Shown here piece after piece: positions 54,386 to 62,370 of a stretch of 64,000 nucleotides of DNA. Under the pieces are notes generated by a model, which was not told the origin of the DNA, searched no databases, and saw only the letters and a list, made by a program, of their open reading frames with translations. Position numbers and translations under genes: made by a program. Source of the stretch: Corynebacterium sp. UBA2622. Lineage in GTDB: Bacteria > Actinomycetota > Actinomycetes > Mycobacteriales > Mycobacteriaceae. Where the stretch lies: assembly GCF_002339505.1 (NCBI RefSeq), contig NZ_DDJO01000017.1, positions 109,924-173,923 on the forward strand, written 5' to 3'. Positions within the stretch are counted from its first letter, which is position 1; each line of letters starts with the position of its first letter.

Positions 54386-56017
54386 ATGCCGACACCCGTG
54401 CCCGAGTACCTCGACCGCATCCTCAACCTCGTCCGCGACGAGGACGGGGGCGCGGTGGCCGACTACATCGAGAACCTGAGAAACGCGGACCCCGACAAGC
54501 TCGGACTCGCCGTGTGCACCACCACAGGCCACCTCTACGCGGTGGGAGACGCGGACGACGAGTTCTCCATACAGTCGATCTCCAAACCGTTCGTCTACGC
54601 GATGGCGCTGGAGGAGCTGGGACCGGAGGAGGTGCACAAGACGGTTGGCGTGGAACCCTCGGGCGAGGCCTTCAACGCCATTTCGCTGGACGAGGTCACC
54701 CACAAACCCGCCAACCCGATGATCAACGCGGGCGCGATCACCGTCAACCAGCTGATCAACGGCGCGCACTCCACGGTGGAGGAGCGGGTGGAGAAGATCC
54801 GGGCGTTCATGTCGCGCCTGGCGGGGCGGGAGCTGCGCATCGACGGGGACATCGTCACCAACGAGCTGGCGACGGCACACCGCAACCTCGCCATCGCCCA
54901 CCTGCTGCGCGAGCACGGCATGGTGCAGGACGCCGCCCACGACGCCGTGAACAGCTACACCCAGCAGTGCTCGATCATGGTCACGGTCAACGACCTGGCG
55001 GTGATGGCCGCAACCCTGGCCAACGGCGGGGTGCAGCCCGTCACGGGTGAGTGGGTCCTGTCGGCGAAGTCGTGCCGCGTCACGCAGGCCGTGATGACGT
55101 CGGCGGGCATGTACGACGGCTCCGGCCAGTGGATGGTCAGCGTGGGCATCCCGGCAAAGTCCGGGGTGGCCGGGGGTTTAATCGGGACGATGCCGGGGCA
55201 GTTGGGGATGGCGTCGTTTAGCCCGCGGCTCAACGAGCAGGGCAACTCCGTGCGCGGGGTGAAGATCTTCCGCGAGCTGTCGAACTCGCTGGGGCTGAAC
55301 CTGATGTCCTCGGATTACTACGCCGCGCCGGGCATCAAGTCCGTCGACCGCGGCGAGGAGCGCACCGTGGTGGAGCTGCAGGGCACCATCAACTTCACCG
55401 CGGCCGAGAAGATCCTCCACGATCTCACCGACATGAACCTCGTGGGCGAGAACCTGGTGCTCGACGTGTCGGGGGTGACCAGCTTCAACAAGGCGGGGCG
55501 CATGCTGATCAAGGAGGGCTTCCGGGAGTTCCGCGACGCGGGCTGCGACGTGAAGATCTACGACCCCGACGGCGCCATGCCGGACTACGAGTTCTCCGAC
55601 GGCACCTACGTGGAGGCCATCAAGGACTTCTCGGCATCCTTCGAGGTCCCGGCCACGCGCGAGGAGGTCTACCGCGCGATCTCCAACCCCGGGGAGTGGT
55701 GGGACGAGCCGGTCGAGGGCGACGCTTCTTTCCAGCTCAGCACCGAGGACCACAGCGAGTTCACCGTCGAGGAGGCGAAGGAGGGCGAGCGCCTGGTGTG
55801 GCACGTGGAACCCTCCGGCCACGGTGACGAGGACAACGGGTGGCGCGACACCGACATCATCTGCGAGCTCGAGGACGGCGATGACGGTGAGACGCACGTC
55901 CGCTTCACCCACCGGGGCCTCAAGCCCCACGAGGAGCACTACTCGGAGATCACCGAGGGGTGGAGGAGGCGCCTCGCGGGCCGCCTCCAGCCGCTGATCA
56001 AGCGGTCGGAGAGCTAG
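54386..56017 (+). CDS. glsA: Glutaminase fused to STAS and SRPBCC domains
   Basis: A 543-residue three-domain protein. Residues 1-310 are a serine-dependent glutaminase, converting glutamine to glutamate and ammonia: SIQSISKPFVYAMALEELG near 55 (SxxK catalytic pair), NPMINAGAITV near 112, and GIPAKSGVAGGLIGTMPG near 255. A STAS domain follows (about 330-415, ELQGTINFTAAEKIL and VLDVSGVTSFNKAGRML). The C-terminus (from about 425, FSASFEVPATREEVYRAISN then WWDEPVEG) is an SRPBCC or AHSA1-like ligand-binding domain. Glutaminase-STAS fusions are known in actinobacteria; the third domain is less usual. No signal peptide; cytosolic. Confidence 0.9.
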   Translation: MPTPVPEYLDRILNLVRDEDGGAVADYIENLRNADPDKLGLAVCTTTGHLYAVGDADDEFSIQSISKPFVYAMALEELGPEEVHKTVGVEPSGEAFNAISLDEVTHKPANPMINAGAITVNQLINGAHSTVEERVEKIRAFMSRLAGRELRIDGDIVTNELATAHRNLAIAHLLREHGMVQDAAHDAVNSYTQQCSIMVTVNDLAVMAATLANGGVQPVTGEWVLSAKSCRVTQAVMTSAGMYDGSGQWMVSVGIPAKSGVAGGLIGTMPGQLGMASFSPRLNEQGNSVRGVKIFRELSNSLGLNLMSSDYYAAPGIKSVDRGEERTVVELQGTINFTAAEKILHDLTDMNLVGENLVLDVSGVTSFNKAGRMLIKEGFREFRDAGCDVKIYDPDGAMPDYEFSDGTYVEAIKDFSASFEVPATREEVYRAISNPGEWWDEPVEGDASFQLSTEDHSEFTVEEAKEGERLVWHVEPSGHGDEDNGWRDTDIICELEDGDDGETHVRFTHRGLKPHEEHYSEITEGWRRRLAGRLQPLIKRSES

Positions 56018-56047
56018 CTTCCCGCTTGTCGACGCCCTCCGCGGGCG

Positions 56048-56536
56048 TCAATCCTCCAGCTGGGCGTCGAGCCGGTGCTCGTCCTGCTGACGCCGCTTCG
56101 CGGCGGTCCTGGGGCCGAAGACCAGGAGGGCCACGGTCGCCGCGACCGCACCGACGACCATTCCGAACGTGGCGCTGGCGCTGCTTCCAAACGCGTTGTA
56201 GGCGATGCCGCCCATGCCAATGATCCACAGCAGGAAGAAGGGCGCGTTCGCCCGGGTGAGGAGGCGCCGGGCCCGGGGGCGCGGGGCGTAGTTGCGCAGC
56301 CAGGACTGGGCGACGAGCTGGGCCCACACCGTGGGGAGGATAACGAGGACGGAATAGAGGGAGTCGTACCCGGGGAGCACCCACGCCAGAAACGCGAAGG
56401 CGAGCGCGAGGACGAACGGCTCCGCCTCCACCGCCACCGTGTTGGCCTTGTGGAGCATGGTGCGCTGGTATTCGTCGTCGGCCGTGGCCTCCGTGGTGCG
56501 GACCGCGTAGTCGCCGAAGTTTTTCAGTGCCTGCAT
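56048..56536 (-). CDS. Four-helix membrane protein paired with XRE regulator
   Basis: A 162-residue membrane protein with about four helices (residues 35-55, 60-78, 98-115 and 122-140), a charged N-terminus (TTEATADDEYQRTMLHKANT) and a charged C-terminus. Small membrane proteins of this build (DUF2178- or DUF3169-like) are often encoded after a small XRE regulator, as here (four-base gap). A GACGCCC/GGGCGTC hairpin lies over its stop codon. Function unknown; a membrane-stress or signalling role is inferred from the pairing. Confidence 0.65.
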   Translation of the reverse strand: MQALKNFGDYAVRTTEATADDEYQRTMLHKANTVAVEAEPFVLALAFAFLAWVLPGYDSLYSVLVILPTVWAQLVAQSWLRNYAPRPRARRLLTRANAPFFLLWIIGMGGIAYNAFGSSASATFGMVVGAVAATVALLVFGPRTAAKRRQQDEHRLDAQLED

Positions 56537-56540
56537 TGTT

Positions 56541-56750
56541 CTACCCTTCCTGTTCGTCGCCGAAGATCTCCTCGACGGTTTTTCCGAGGACCCTGCAAAT
56601 GTCGAGCGCCAGGTGGACCGAGGGGGAGTAGTTGCCCCGCTCGATGTTGGCCACCGTCTGCCGCGAGACCCCGACCCGATCGGCGAGGTCCTGTTGCGAC
56701 ATCTCGTGCCACCGGCGCCATTTCCGGACCATGTTGTCGTGTTCCGTCAT
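56541..56750 (-). CDS. XRE-family transcriptional regulator
   Basis: A 69-residue minimal helix-turn-helix protein: MVRKWRRWHEMSQQDLADRVGVSRQTVANIE contains the complete HTH and GNYSPSVHLALDICRVLGK the following helices, as in YozG/YgzD-type regulators. It likely represses its own operon with the membrane protein downstream. Upstream on the minus strand a promoter is visible (TTTACA at 56803-56808, 17-base spacer, TATGGT at 56780-56785), about 30 bases ahead of the ATG, with AAGGAG between. Confidence 0.85.
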   Translation of the reverse strand: MTEHDNMVRKWRRWHEMSQQDLADRVGVSRQTVANIERGNYSPSVHLALDICRVLGKTVEEIFGDEQEG

Positions 56751-56779
56751 GAACGCTCCTTATCAACGCGTGTAGTCAC

Positions 56780-56808
56780 ACCATAAACAAAACGCGACTA
56801 GGTGTAAA
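56780..56808 (-). promoter_or_regulatory. Promoter of the XRE-membrane protein operon
   Basis: Minus-strand TTTACA and TATGGT with 17-base spacing. TAGTC/GACTA and ACACC/GGTGT half-sites surround the -10 and could be the operator for the regulator. Confidence 0.5.
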
Positions 56809-56930
56809 GGATAATTGTCAAAATAGGTAAGGGGGTGGTCACGGGTACGTCGAAAAGCGGAGACCTGCCGACAACCGCGCTACGGGAACGTAGCCTGGCT
56901 ATGACCACTTCCGTCGGACAAGGAGTAGCG

Positions 56931-58100
56931 ATGATCGACGACACCATCTGGTGGCACGTGTACCCCCTCGGGGCGACCGGCGCGCCCGTGCGCAACCGTG
57001 AGGAGGTCGACGCCGGCCACCGCCTGCGCCAGCTCGGCCCCTGGCTCGACTACCTCATCGAGCTCGGTTGCAACGGTTTGCTGCTCGGCCCGATCTTCGA
57101 GTCGGTGGGCCACGGGTACGACACCCTGGACCATTACGCCATCGACTCGCGCCTGGGCGACGATTCGGACTTCGACTGGCTCATGGAGGAGTGCAACGCC
57201 CGCGGCATTCGCGTCATGCTCGACGGCGTGTTCAACCACGTCGCCGCGACGCACCCGGCCGTGGCGGAGGGCCTCGCCGGTGAGACCAGCTGGGAGGGCC
57301 ACGACGAGCTGGCCACGCTGCACCACTCCGACGAACGGGTGGTGGAGATGGTCGCCGACATCATGAAGTACTGGCTTTGCCGCGGCATCGCGGGGTGGCG
57401 CCTGGACGTGGCGTACGCCGTTCCCGCCGAGTTCTGGCGCGAGGTGATCGGCAGGGTGCGGGAGGAGTTCCCCGGGGCGATGTTCCTCGGTGAGGTCATC
57501 CACGGCGACTACGCAGGCATCGCCGAAGCCGGGACGATGGACTCGGTGACGCAGTACGAGCTGTGGAAGGCGCTCTGGTCCTCGATCCACGACGTGAACT
57601 TCTGGGAGCTCGACCACGCGCTGGGCCGCCACCAGACCATCGCGGAGAGGATCCTGCCCAACACGTTCGTGGGCAACCACGACGTGGACCGCATCGCCAG
57701 CAAGGTCGGCCAGGGCGGGGCGATCGTGGCCCTGGCGATCCTCATCACGGTCCCGGGGATGCCGAGCATCTACTACGGCGACGAACAGGGCTTCGAGGGC
57801 CTGCGCACGGAGGGCTTCGAGGCGGACGACGCCGTGCGCCCCGCCCTGCCCGCCACGCCGGAGGATCTTTCCCCGCTGGGGCACTGGGTCTACGAGCAGC
57901 ACCAGGCGCTCATCGGCCTGCGCCGCCGCCACCCGTGGCTCACCCGCGGGGCGGTGGAGGTGTTGGACAAGACCAACGAGACCATCACGCTGCGGGCTTT
58001 CGCGGGGGACGAGGAGCTGCTCACCGACGCCTGGCTCACCCCGTCCCCGGGGGTGCGCATCCGCACCCGGGACGACGAGACCCTCTACGAGTGGCAGTAG
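56931..58100 (+). CDS. Alpha-amylase-family glycosidase (GH13)
   Basis: A 389-residue cytosolic (beta/alpha)8 enzyme. The four GH13 regions are present: MLDGVFNHVA near residue 90, GWRLDVAYAVP near 150 (nucleophile Asp), MFLGEVIHGDY near 183 (acid/base Glu) and FVGNHDVDRIAS near 245 (third Asp). It is shorter than typical secreted amylases, with only a small C-terminal domain, and has no signal peptide, so it may act on intracellular oligosaccharides. The start at ATG 56931 is set by AAGGAG five bases upstream; the frame extends 96 bases further back. Confidence 0.88.
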   Translation: MIDDTIWWHVYPLGATGAPVRNREEVDAGHRLRQLGPWLDYLIELGCNGLLLGPIFESVGHGYDTLDHYAIDSRLGDDSDFDWLMEECNARGIRVMLDGVFNHVAATHPAVAEGLAGETSWEGHDELATLHHSDERVVEMVADIMKYWLCRGIAGWRLDVAYAVPAEFWREVIGRVREEFPGAMFLGEVIHGDYAGIAEAGTMDSVTQYELWKALWSSIHDVNFWELDHALGRHQTIAERILPNTFVGNHDVDRIASKVGQGGAIVALAILITVPGMPSIYYGDEQGFEGLRTEGFEADDAVRPALPATPEDLSPLGHWVYEQHQALIGLRRRHPWLTRGAVEVLDKTNETITLRAFAGDEELLTDAWLTPSPGVRIRTRDDETLYEWQ

Positions 58101-58106
58101 GCGGGA

Positions 58107-59441
58107 CTACACCCCCAGGAATCGTCGCACCAGCGAGCGGTACGCGCGGGTGGTGAGCTCCACGTCGGCCACCTCCACGTACTCGTCGTGGCTGTGCAGC
58201 AGGTCGAGCACCTCGCCCAGCGTCCGCTCGCGCGCGTGCAGCGCGAAGCCGTAGCCCACCCCTCCCTTCTTCCGGGCGAAGCGGAGATCGGAGCCCCCGG
58301 CGGCGATGGTCGGCACGACGGGGACCCCGGGGAAGAATTCACCGAAGGTATCCACGATGGCGTCGTAGAGCGGGCCCGAGGTGGGGGAGACGGTGGCGTC
58401 CTCGGTGATGAGGTGCTCGATCTCGACGCGGTCCGCGAGGTCGCCGAGGGCCGAGCGGAGCAACTGGTCGATCTCCTCCTGCGTCTGCCCCGGGAGGGGC
58501 CGGATGTCCAGCTCCAGGTGGGCGGAGGAGGGCAGGACGTTGATCGCCGAACCGGCCTTGAGCACCGTGGGCGCGATGGTGAGGTGGCTCATTGCGTGGG
58601 AGTAGCGGGCGAGGTCGCCGAGGGCGGGGTAATTCCGGCCGTCGAGAAGCGCGCGCTCCGTCTCGGGGTCGAAGCGGAAGGCGCGCACGTAGCCCTCCCA
58701 CAGATCGTCCGAACGCACCTCGGGTTCGAGCGCCGCTACTCGACGCGCCACCTCCGCGATCAGGGCCACCGCCGAGTCCCGGCCGTAGGGTGCGGAACCG
58801 TGGCCGGTGTCGCCGTGGACCGTGAGGCGTCGCTGGGCGGCGCCCTTCTCACCCACGACCACGATCAGCGCGTCGGAACCGTCCCGGACCGGGAGGTGGG
58901 AGCCGCCCTCCTCGGAGAGGCAGTTGCGCCAGCTGAAGGCGTCGGGGGTGTTTTCCGCGAGCCAGCCGGCACCGAACCCTCCGCGGGCCTCCTCGTCGGC
59001 GCAGCCCACGAAGGTGAGGGTGCCCCTCGGTTTCAGGCCTGAGGCGGCGACCCCGCGGGTCACGGCGGCCATCGCGGCGGTGATGTAGAGCATGTCGGTG
59101 GTGCCGCGGCCGTAGATGCGCCCGTCGCGTTCCTCGGCACCGAAGGGGTCGGTGGTCCACTTCTCGGCGTCCACGGGGACGACGTCGGTGTGGCCCAGCA
59201 GGGTGAGGGGTTCCGCGCCGGGGTCGGAGCCCTCGACGGTGAAGGCGACGGAGACGCGGCCCGGGCGGGGTTCGAAGCGCTGCACCGTGACATCCGTACC
59301 GGCGAAGAAGCGCTCGAGCGTCTCGGCGTTTCGGACCTCCTGGCCGGAGTCGGGAGTGAGGTCGTTGACGCACCCGTTGCGGACCAGCTCCTTCAGCAGG
59401 GCGATCGCGGAATTGGTGAGTGAGTTGTCGGTGGTGGGCAT
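58107..59441 (-). CDS. M20-family metallopeptidase
   Basis: A 444-residue zinc dipeptidase/deacylase. Metal ligands are seen in [15 protein letters not shown] near residue 80 and [15 protein letters not shown] near 145, with [12 protein letters not shown] near 110; the C-terminal [20 protein letters not shown] near 385 completes the site. A dimerisation (lid) domain lies at about 200-310. It resembles ArgE/DapE/Ywad-type M20 enzymes without a clear subgroup. Start at ATG 59441; the upstream frame crosses the bioB promoter. It is divergent from bioB with a 100-base intergenic gap. Confidence 0.85.
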   Translation of the reverse strand: MPTTDNSLTNSAIALLKELVRNGCVNDLTPDSGQEVRNAETLERFFAGTDVTVQRFEPRPGRVSVAFTVEGSDPGAEPLTLLGHTDVVPVDAEKWTTDPFGAEERDGRIYGRGTTDMLYITAAMAAVTRGVAASGLKPRGTLTFVGCADEEARGGFGAGWLAENTPDAFSWRNCLSEEGGSHLPVRDGSDALIVVVGEKGAAQRRLTVHGDTGHGSAPYGRDSAVALIAEVARRVAALEPEVRSDDLWEGYVRAFRFDPETERALLDGRNYPALGDLARYSHAMSHLTIAPTVLKAGSAINVLPSSAHLELDIRPLPGQTQEEIDQLLRSALGDLADRVEIEHLITEDATVSPTSGPLYDAIVDTFGEFFPGVPVVPTIAAGGSDLRFARKKGGVGYGFALHARERTLGEVLDLLHSHDEYVEVADVELTTRAYRSLVRRFLGV

Positions 59442-59482
59442 GGGAAAGACGTTACCCACGGAGGCGGTTTCCGGGGATTTGC

Positions 59483-59495
59483 TGAACACTGTTCA
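59483..59495. promoter_or_regulatory. BioQ operator 1 upstream of bioB
   Basis: TGAACACTGTTCA is a perfect 13-base TGAAC-N3-GTTCA palindrome, the known corynebacterial BioQ site. It overlaps the -35 hexamer TGAACA (59483-59488). Confidence 0.85.
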
Positions 59496-59511
59496 ATGGC
59501 TGGGTTATAGT
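59483..59511 (+). promoter_or_regulatory. bioB promoter
   Basis: -35 TGAACA (59483-59488), 17-base spacer and -10 TATAGT (59506-59511). Transcription would start near 59518. Confidence 0.7.
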
Positions 59512-59525
59512 GTCCCCACCTCGAC

Positions 59526-59538
59526 TGAACGGAGTTCA
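59526..59538. promoter_or_regulatory. BioQ operator 2 upstream of bioB
   Basis: TGAACGGAGTTCA is a second perfect TGAAC-N3-GTTCA palindrome, ending three bases before the bioB ATG and containing the GGAG ribosome-binding core. Binding would block transcription or elongation. Confidence 0.85.
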
Positions 59539-59541
59539 ATT

Positions 59542-60585
59542 ATGTCTGCACCCACCACCGCCCCGATCCTCGACATCACACGCGAGAAGGTCCTGGAGAG
59601 GGGGGAGGGCCTCAACGAGGCCGAGCTGCTCGAGGTGCTCACCCTCCCCGACGAGCACCTGCAGGATCTGCTGGACCTCGCACACCAGGTGCGCATCCGC
59701 CACTGCGGTGTGGAGGTGAGCCTGGAGGGCATCATCTCGCTGAAGACAGGCGGCTGCCCCGAGGACTGCCACTTCTGCTCCCAGTCCGGCCTCTTCGAGT
59801 CCCCGGTGCGCGCGGTCACCCTCGACATCGCCGAGCTGGTCGAGGCCGCGAAGCAGTCCGAGAAGATGGGCGCGAGCGAGTTCTGCATCGTCGCCGCCGT
59901 GAAGGGCCCGACGCAGAACCTGCTGGACCAGATGCGCGAGGCCATCACCGCCATCAACGACGAGGTGGACATCTCCATCTCCGCCTCCCTGGGCATTCTC
60001 ACCCGGGAGCAGGCGAAGCAGCTGCGCGAAATGGGTGTGAGCCGCTACAACCACAACTTCGAGACGGCCCGCTCCTTCTTCCCCAACGTGGTGACCACCC
60101 ACACCTGGGAGGAGCGCAAGAACACCCTCGAGTACGTTCGCGCCGAAGGCATGGAGACCTGCTGCGGCGGCATCATCGGCCTCGGTGAGACGCTGGAGCA
60201 GCGCGCGGAGTTCGCCGCCCAGCTTGCCGAGGTCGAGCCGCACGAGGTGCCCATGAACTTCCTCGACCCCCGCCCCGGCACCCCCTTCGCCGACCGCCCG
60301 CTTGTTCCCCAGGGCGAGGCATTGCGCGCCGTTGCGGCGTTCCGCCTGGCCATGCCCACCGCGCAACTGCGCTTCGCGGGTGGCACGGAGCTCGCGCTTG
60401 GCGACGACGGCACCGAGGCCGGCCTCCTCGGCGGCGCGAACGCCATCATCGGCGGCAACTACCTGACCACCCTCGGCCGCCCCATCGAGCGCGACCGCGA
60501 CCTGGTCGACAGGATCGCGCCGGGCCGCAACCTCGGCATCACCCCGGTTGCCACGAGCGTCGAAGAAACCCTGAAGGCGCTGTAG
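59542..60585 (+). CDS. bioB: Biotin synthase
   Basis: A 347-residue radical-SAM enzyme that inserts sulfur into dethiobiotin. The radical-SAM cysteines are in [16 protein letters not shown] near residue 72; the second cluster region is seen as [18 protein letters not shown] near 165 and [10 protein letters not shown] near 200; [10 protein letters not shown] lies near the end. The ATG at 59542 follows GGAG in operator 2; the frame extends upstream through the promoter without support. It forms an operon with the auxiliary gene four bases downstream. Two BioQ operators imply biotin-responsive repression. Confidence 0.97.
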   Translation: MSAPTTAPILDITREKVLERGEGLNEAELLEVLTLPDEHLQDLLDLAHQVRIRHCGVEVSLEGIISLKTGGCPEDCHFCSQSGLFESPVRAVTLDIAELVEAAKQSEKMGASEFCIVAAVKGPTQNLLDQMREAITAINDEVDISISASLGILTREQAKQLREMGVSRYNHNFETARSFFPNVVTTHTWEERKNTLEYVRAEGMETCCGGIIGLGETLEQRAEFAAQLAEVEPHEVPMNFLDPRPGTPFADRPLVPQGEALRAVAAFRLAMPTAQLRFAGGTELALGDDGTEAGLLGGANAIIGGNYLTTLGRPIERDRDLVDRIAPGRNLGITPVATSVEETLKAL

Positions 60586-60589
60586 GGCC

Positions 60590-60793
60590 GTGCGGGTTCC
60601 CGACAGCACCGAGCTCGCCGATGCGATCCTCTCCGGTGAGACCGCCTTCCGCCTGAACCCGGAGCGCCCCTACGACGCCCCGCGCATCTGCCCGCTGTGT
60701 GAGCGGCGCATGGTGGTGAAGATCAACCCCTTCGGGTGGGAGGCGGCGTGCTCGCGCCACGGGGTGTTCCGGTCGGAGTGGCTGGAGCGGTAG
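60590..60793 (+). CDS. bsaP: Biotin synthase auxiliary protein-like (BsaP)
   Basis: A 67-residue protein starting at GTG four bases after bioB. The core is a cysteine motif RICPLCERRMVVKINPFGWE followed by ACSRHGVF, giving CxxC...CxxH, suited to metal or iron-sulfur binding. Mycobacterial biotin synthase needs a small partner of this type encoded in the biotin operon, and I assign it by that context and motif. The adjacent position suggests it supports cluster supply for BioB. The alternative is a generic zinc-ribbon protein. Confidence 0.8.
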   Translation: MRVPDSTELADAILSGETAFRLNPERPYDAPRICPLCERRMVVKINPFGWEAACSRHGVFRSEWLER

Positions 60794-60868
60794 GGGTCGG
60801 CACCGCCGGACCGGTGTTGGGCGGCGACTCCCCTGCTCCCTGCCCCGCTACTGATGCTGGCCCGCATG

Positions 60869-60887
60869 GTACCGCCCGTGGTACTAT
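60869..60887 (+). promoter_or_regulatory. Promoter/operator of the HicAB pair
   Basis: TACTAT (60882-60887) lies seven bases before the GTG at 60895, so hicA may be leaderless. It overlaps an inverted repeat GTACC-N6-GGTAC (60869-60873, 60880-60884), a likely HicB operator. Confidence 0.5.
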
Positions 60888-60894
60888 TTGCAGA

Positions 60895-61161
60895 GTGGGT
60901 GGCAACATCGATTCCATCGTGGAGAAAATGAGGAGGGCTCCAGCCAACATCTCTTTTTCCGAGTTGGAAAAGGTGTGTGACCACTACTTTGAAAGCCGTA
61001 AATCAAGGAAGACGTCGCATAAGACTTACAAGACTCCGTGGCCGGGAAACCCGCGCGTGAACATCCAAAACGCCAACGGCAAAGCGAAGCCATATCAGGT
61101 GGGTCAGGTGTTGCAGGCCATTGACAATCTCATGCGCATCGCCAGGGAAGAAGAGGAGTAG
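60895..61161 (+). CDS. hicA: HicA-family mRNA interferase toxin
   Basis: An 88-residue dsRBD-like toxin that would cleave mRNA. The core RKTSHKTYKTPWPGNPRVNI near residue 36, with the catalytic His, and KPYQVGQVLQAIDNLM near 63 match the HicA subgroup with a TSHKTYKTPW signature. It starts at GTG 60895; a longer upstream frame exists but is unsupported. The antitoxin gene follows five bases later. It seems complete. Confidence 0.85.
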   Translation: MGGNIDSIVEKMRRAPANISFSELEKVCDHYFESRKSRKTSHKTYKTPWPGNPRVNIQNANGKAKPYQVGQVLQAIDNLMRIAREEEE

Positions 61162-61166
61162 CGTCA

Positions 61167-61493
61167 ATGGACATCAACAAGTACACCTACCAGGTGTCCT
61201 GGTCCGAGGAAGACCAGGAGTTCGTCGCCACCGTCGCCGAATTCCCCTCCCTTTCATGGCTGGCCCCCGGCCGCCAGGAGGCGGAGTCGGGGCTATTCGA
61301 CCTCGTCTCCGAGGTCGTCGAGGACATGGAGCAGTCCGGGGAGGAGATCCCCGCCCCTCTCGGTGGGCGCACCTACTCCGGGCGGTTCAACGTCCGCACC
61401 TCTCCGTCGCTGCACCGGAAGCTTGTGATCATGGCCAAGACGGAGGGGGTTTCCCTCAACACCCTGGTCAACCAGAAGCTCGCGTCCGCCTAG
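61167..61493 (+). CDS. hicB: HicB-family antitoxin
   Basis: A 108-residue antitoxin. The N-terminal half (MDINKYTYQVSWSEEDQEFV, AEFPSLSWLAPGRQEA) is the partial RNase H-like HicB domain that covers HicA, and the C-terminal part (TSPSLHRKLVIMAKTEGVSL then NTLVNQKL) is a ribbon-helix-helix DNA-binding domain. It would neutralise HicA and repress the operon. AGAAGAGGAG lies before the ATG, within hicA. Confidence 0.9.
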   Translation: MDINKYTYQVSWSEEDQEFVATVAEFPSLSWLAPGRQEAESGLFDLVSEVVEDMEQSGEEIPAPLGGRTYSGRFNVRTSPSLHRKLVIMAKTEGVSLNTLVNQKLASA

Positions 61494-61553
61494 CGAGATC
61501 CTCGAGAGAATCCCGGGCGGCGCTGAAGCTGGGCCGTTACCAGAGGACCTGGG

Positions 61554-62276
61554 TTACACACCGGTAGAGGTGACCGTCAGCCAGATCGCCACCTGGTGCA
61601 GCACCGCCGCAATGATCGTCGCTGCGTGGAACACCTCGTGGAATCCGAACACGCGCAGCGACGGGTTGGGCCATTTCAGCGCGTAGACCAGCGCGCCGAG
61701 TGTGTAGACGAGGCCGCCGGCCCCCAGCAGAAGCGTCACCGCGGGGCCGACGCCAGCCCACAGATCGGGGATCTCCCAGATGACCAGCCACCCGAGGATC
61801 AGGTACACGGACACGCCCAGCCATCTGGGGTGATGGACCCAGACCACGTTGAGCAGCACCGCGAACAGCGCGCCCGCCCAGCACAGGCCCAGCAGAAGCG
61901 TCGAGCGGCCCGGGGGTAGCGCGGTGACCGCCACGGGCCCGTAGGTGCCCGCGATGAACACGGCGATCATGGCGTGGTCGGCACGGCGCCACATTAGTAC
62001 CGAGGACTCACTGCGCCACGGGCCCAGGTGATACAGCGCCGAGACGCCCATCGACCCGATGAGGCACAGGGTGTAGAGCGCCGTCATCCAGGTGACGGTG
62101 GCCGCCCCGTGCAGGTGCGCGGTCACCGCGATCAGCGGGATGCTCGAACCGATGAACGCCCACGTCGATCGTTCGTGGAGTATGCCGCGTAGCAGCGGGC
62201 GGGGGCCGCGGTCGAATCGGGGGCGGTGGGGCGCAGGCGCTTCCGCACCGGGGTCATGGACGGCGTCACAACGCAT
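61554..62276 (-). CDS. PAQR/hemolysin III-family membrane protein
   Basis: A 240-residue seven-helix membrane protein. The metal-binding pattern of the PAQR family is visible: SALYHLGPW near residue 78, RRADHAMIAVFIAGTYGP near 97 and FGFHEVFHAATIIAAV near 208, with conserved Ser, Asp and His residues. Bacterial members are called hemolysin III but the role is not settled. The first 25 residues are Pro/Arg-rich and precede the first helix, so the start could be later. Confidence 0.9.
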   Translation of the reverse strand: MRCDAVHDPGAEAPAPHRPRFDRGPRPLLRGILHERSTWAFIGSSIPLIAVTAHLHGAATVTWMTALYTLCLIGSMGVSALYHLGPWRSESSVLMWRRADHAMIAVFIAGTYGPVAVTALPPGRSTLLLGLCWAGALFAVLLNVVWVHHPRWLGVSVYLILGWLVIWEIPDLWAGVGPAVTLLLGAGGLVYTLGALVYALKWPNPSLRVFGFHEVFHAATIIAAVLHQVAIWLTVTSTGV

Positions 62277-62370
62277 GACCGAATTCTACATTCGGGCAGC
62301 CGGCCAAACTCCGGATTACGGGGGGAAACGGTTGCGCGCCGCGCCTCACCCCGGCCCGCGTCCGAAGCCC

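Noticed and set aside
55799..55816. Possible parS site (CACGTGGAAC core) inside the glutaminase gene
   Set aside because: It differs from the 16-base ParB site at about three positions and lies in a codon context that explains it. Other CACGTG occurrences (for example 3934, 14160, 16614) match less well.
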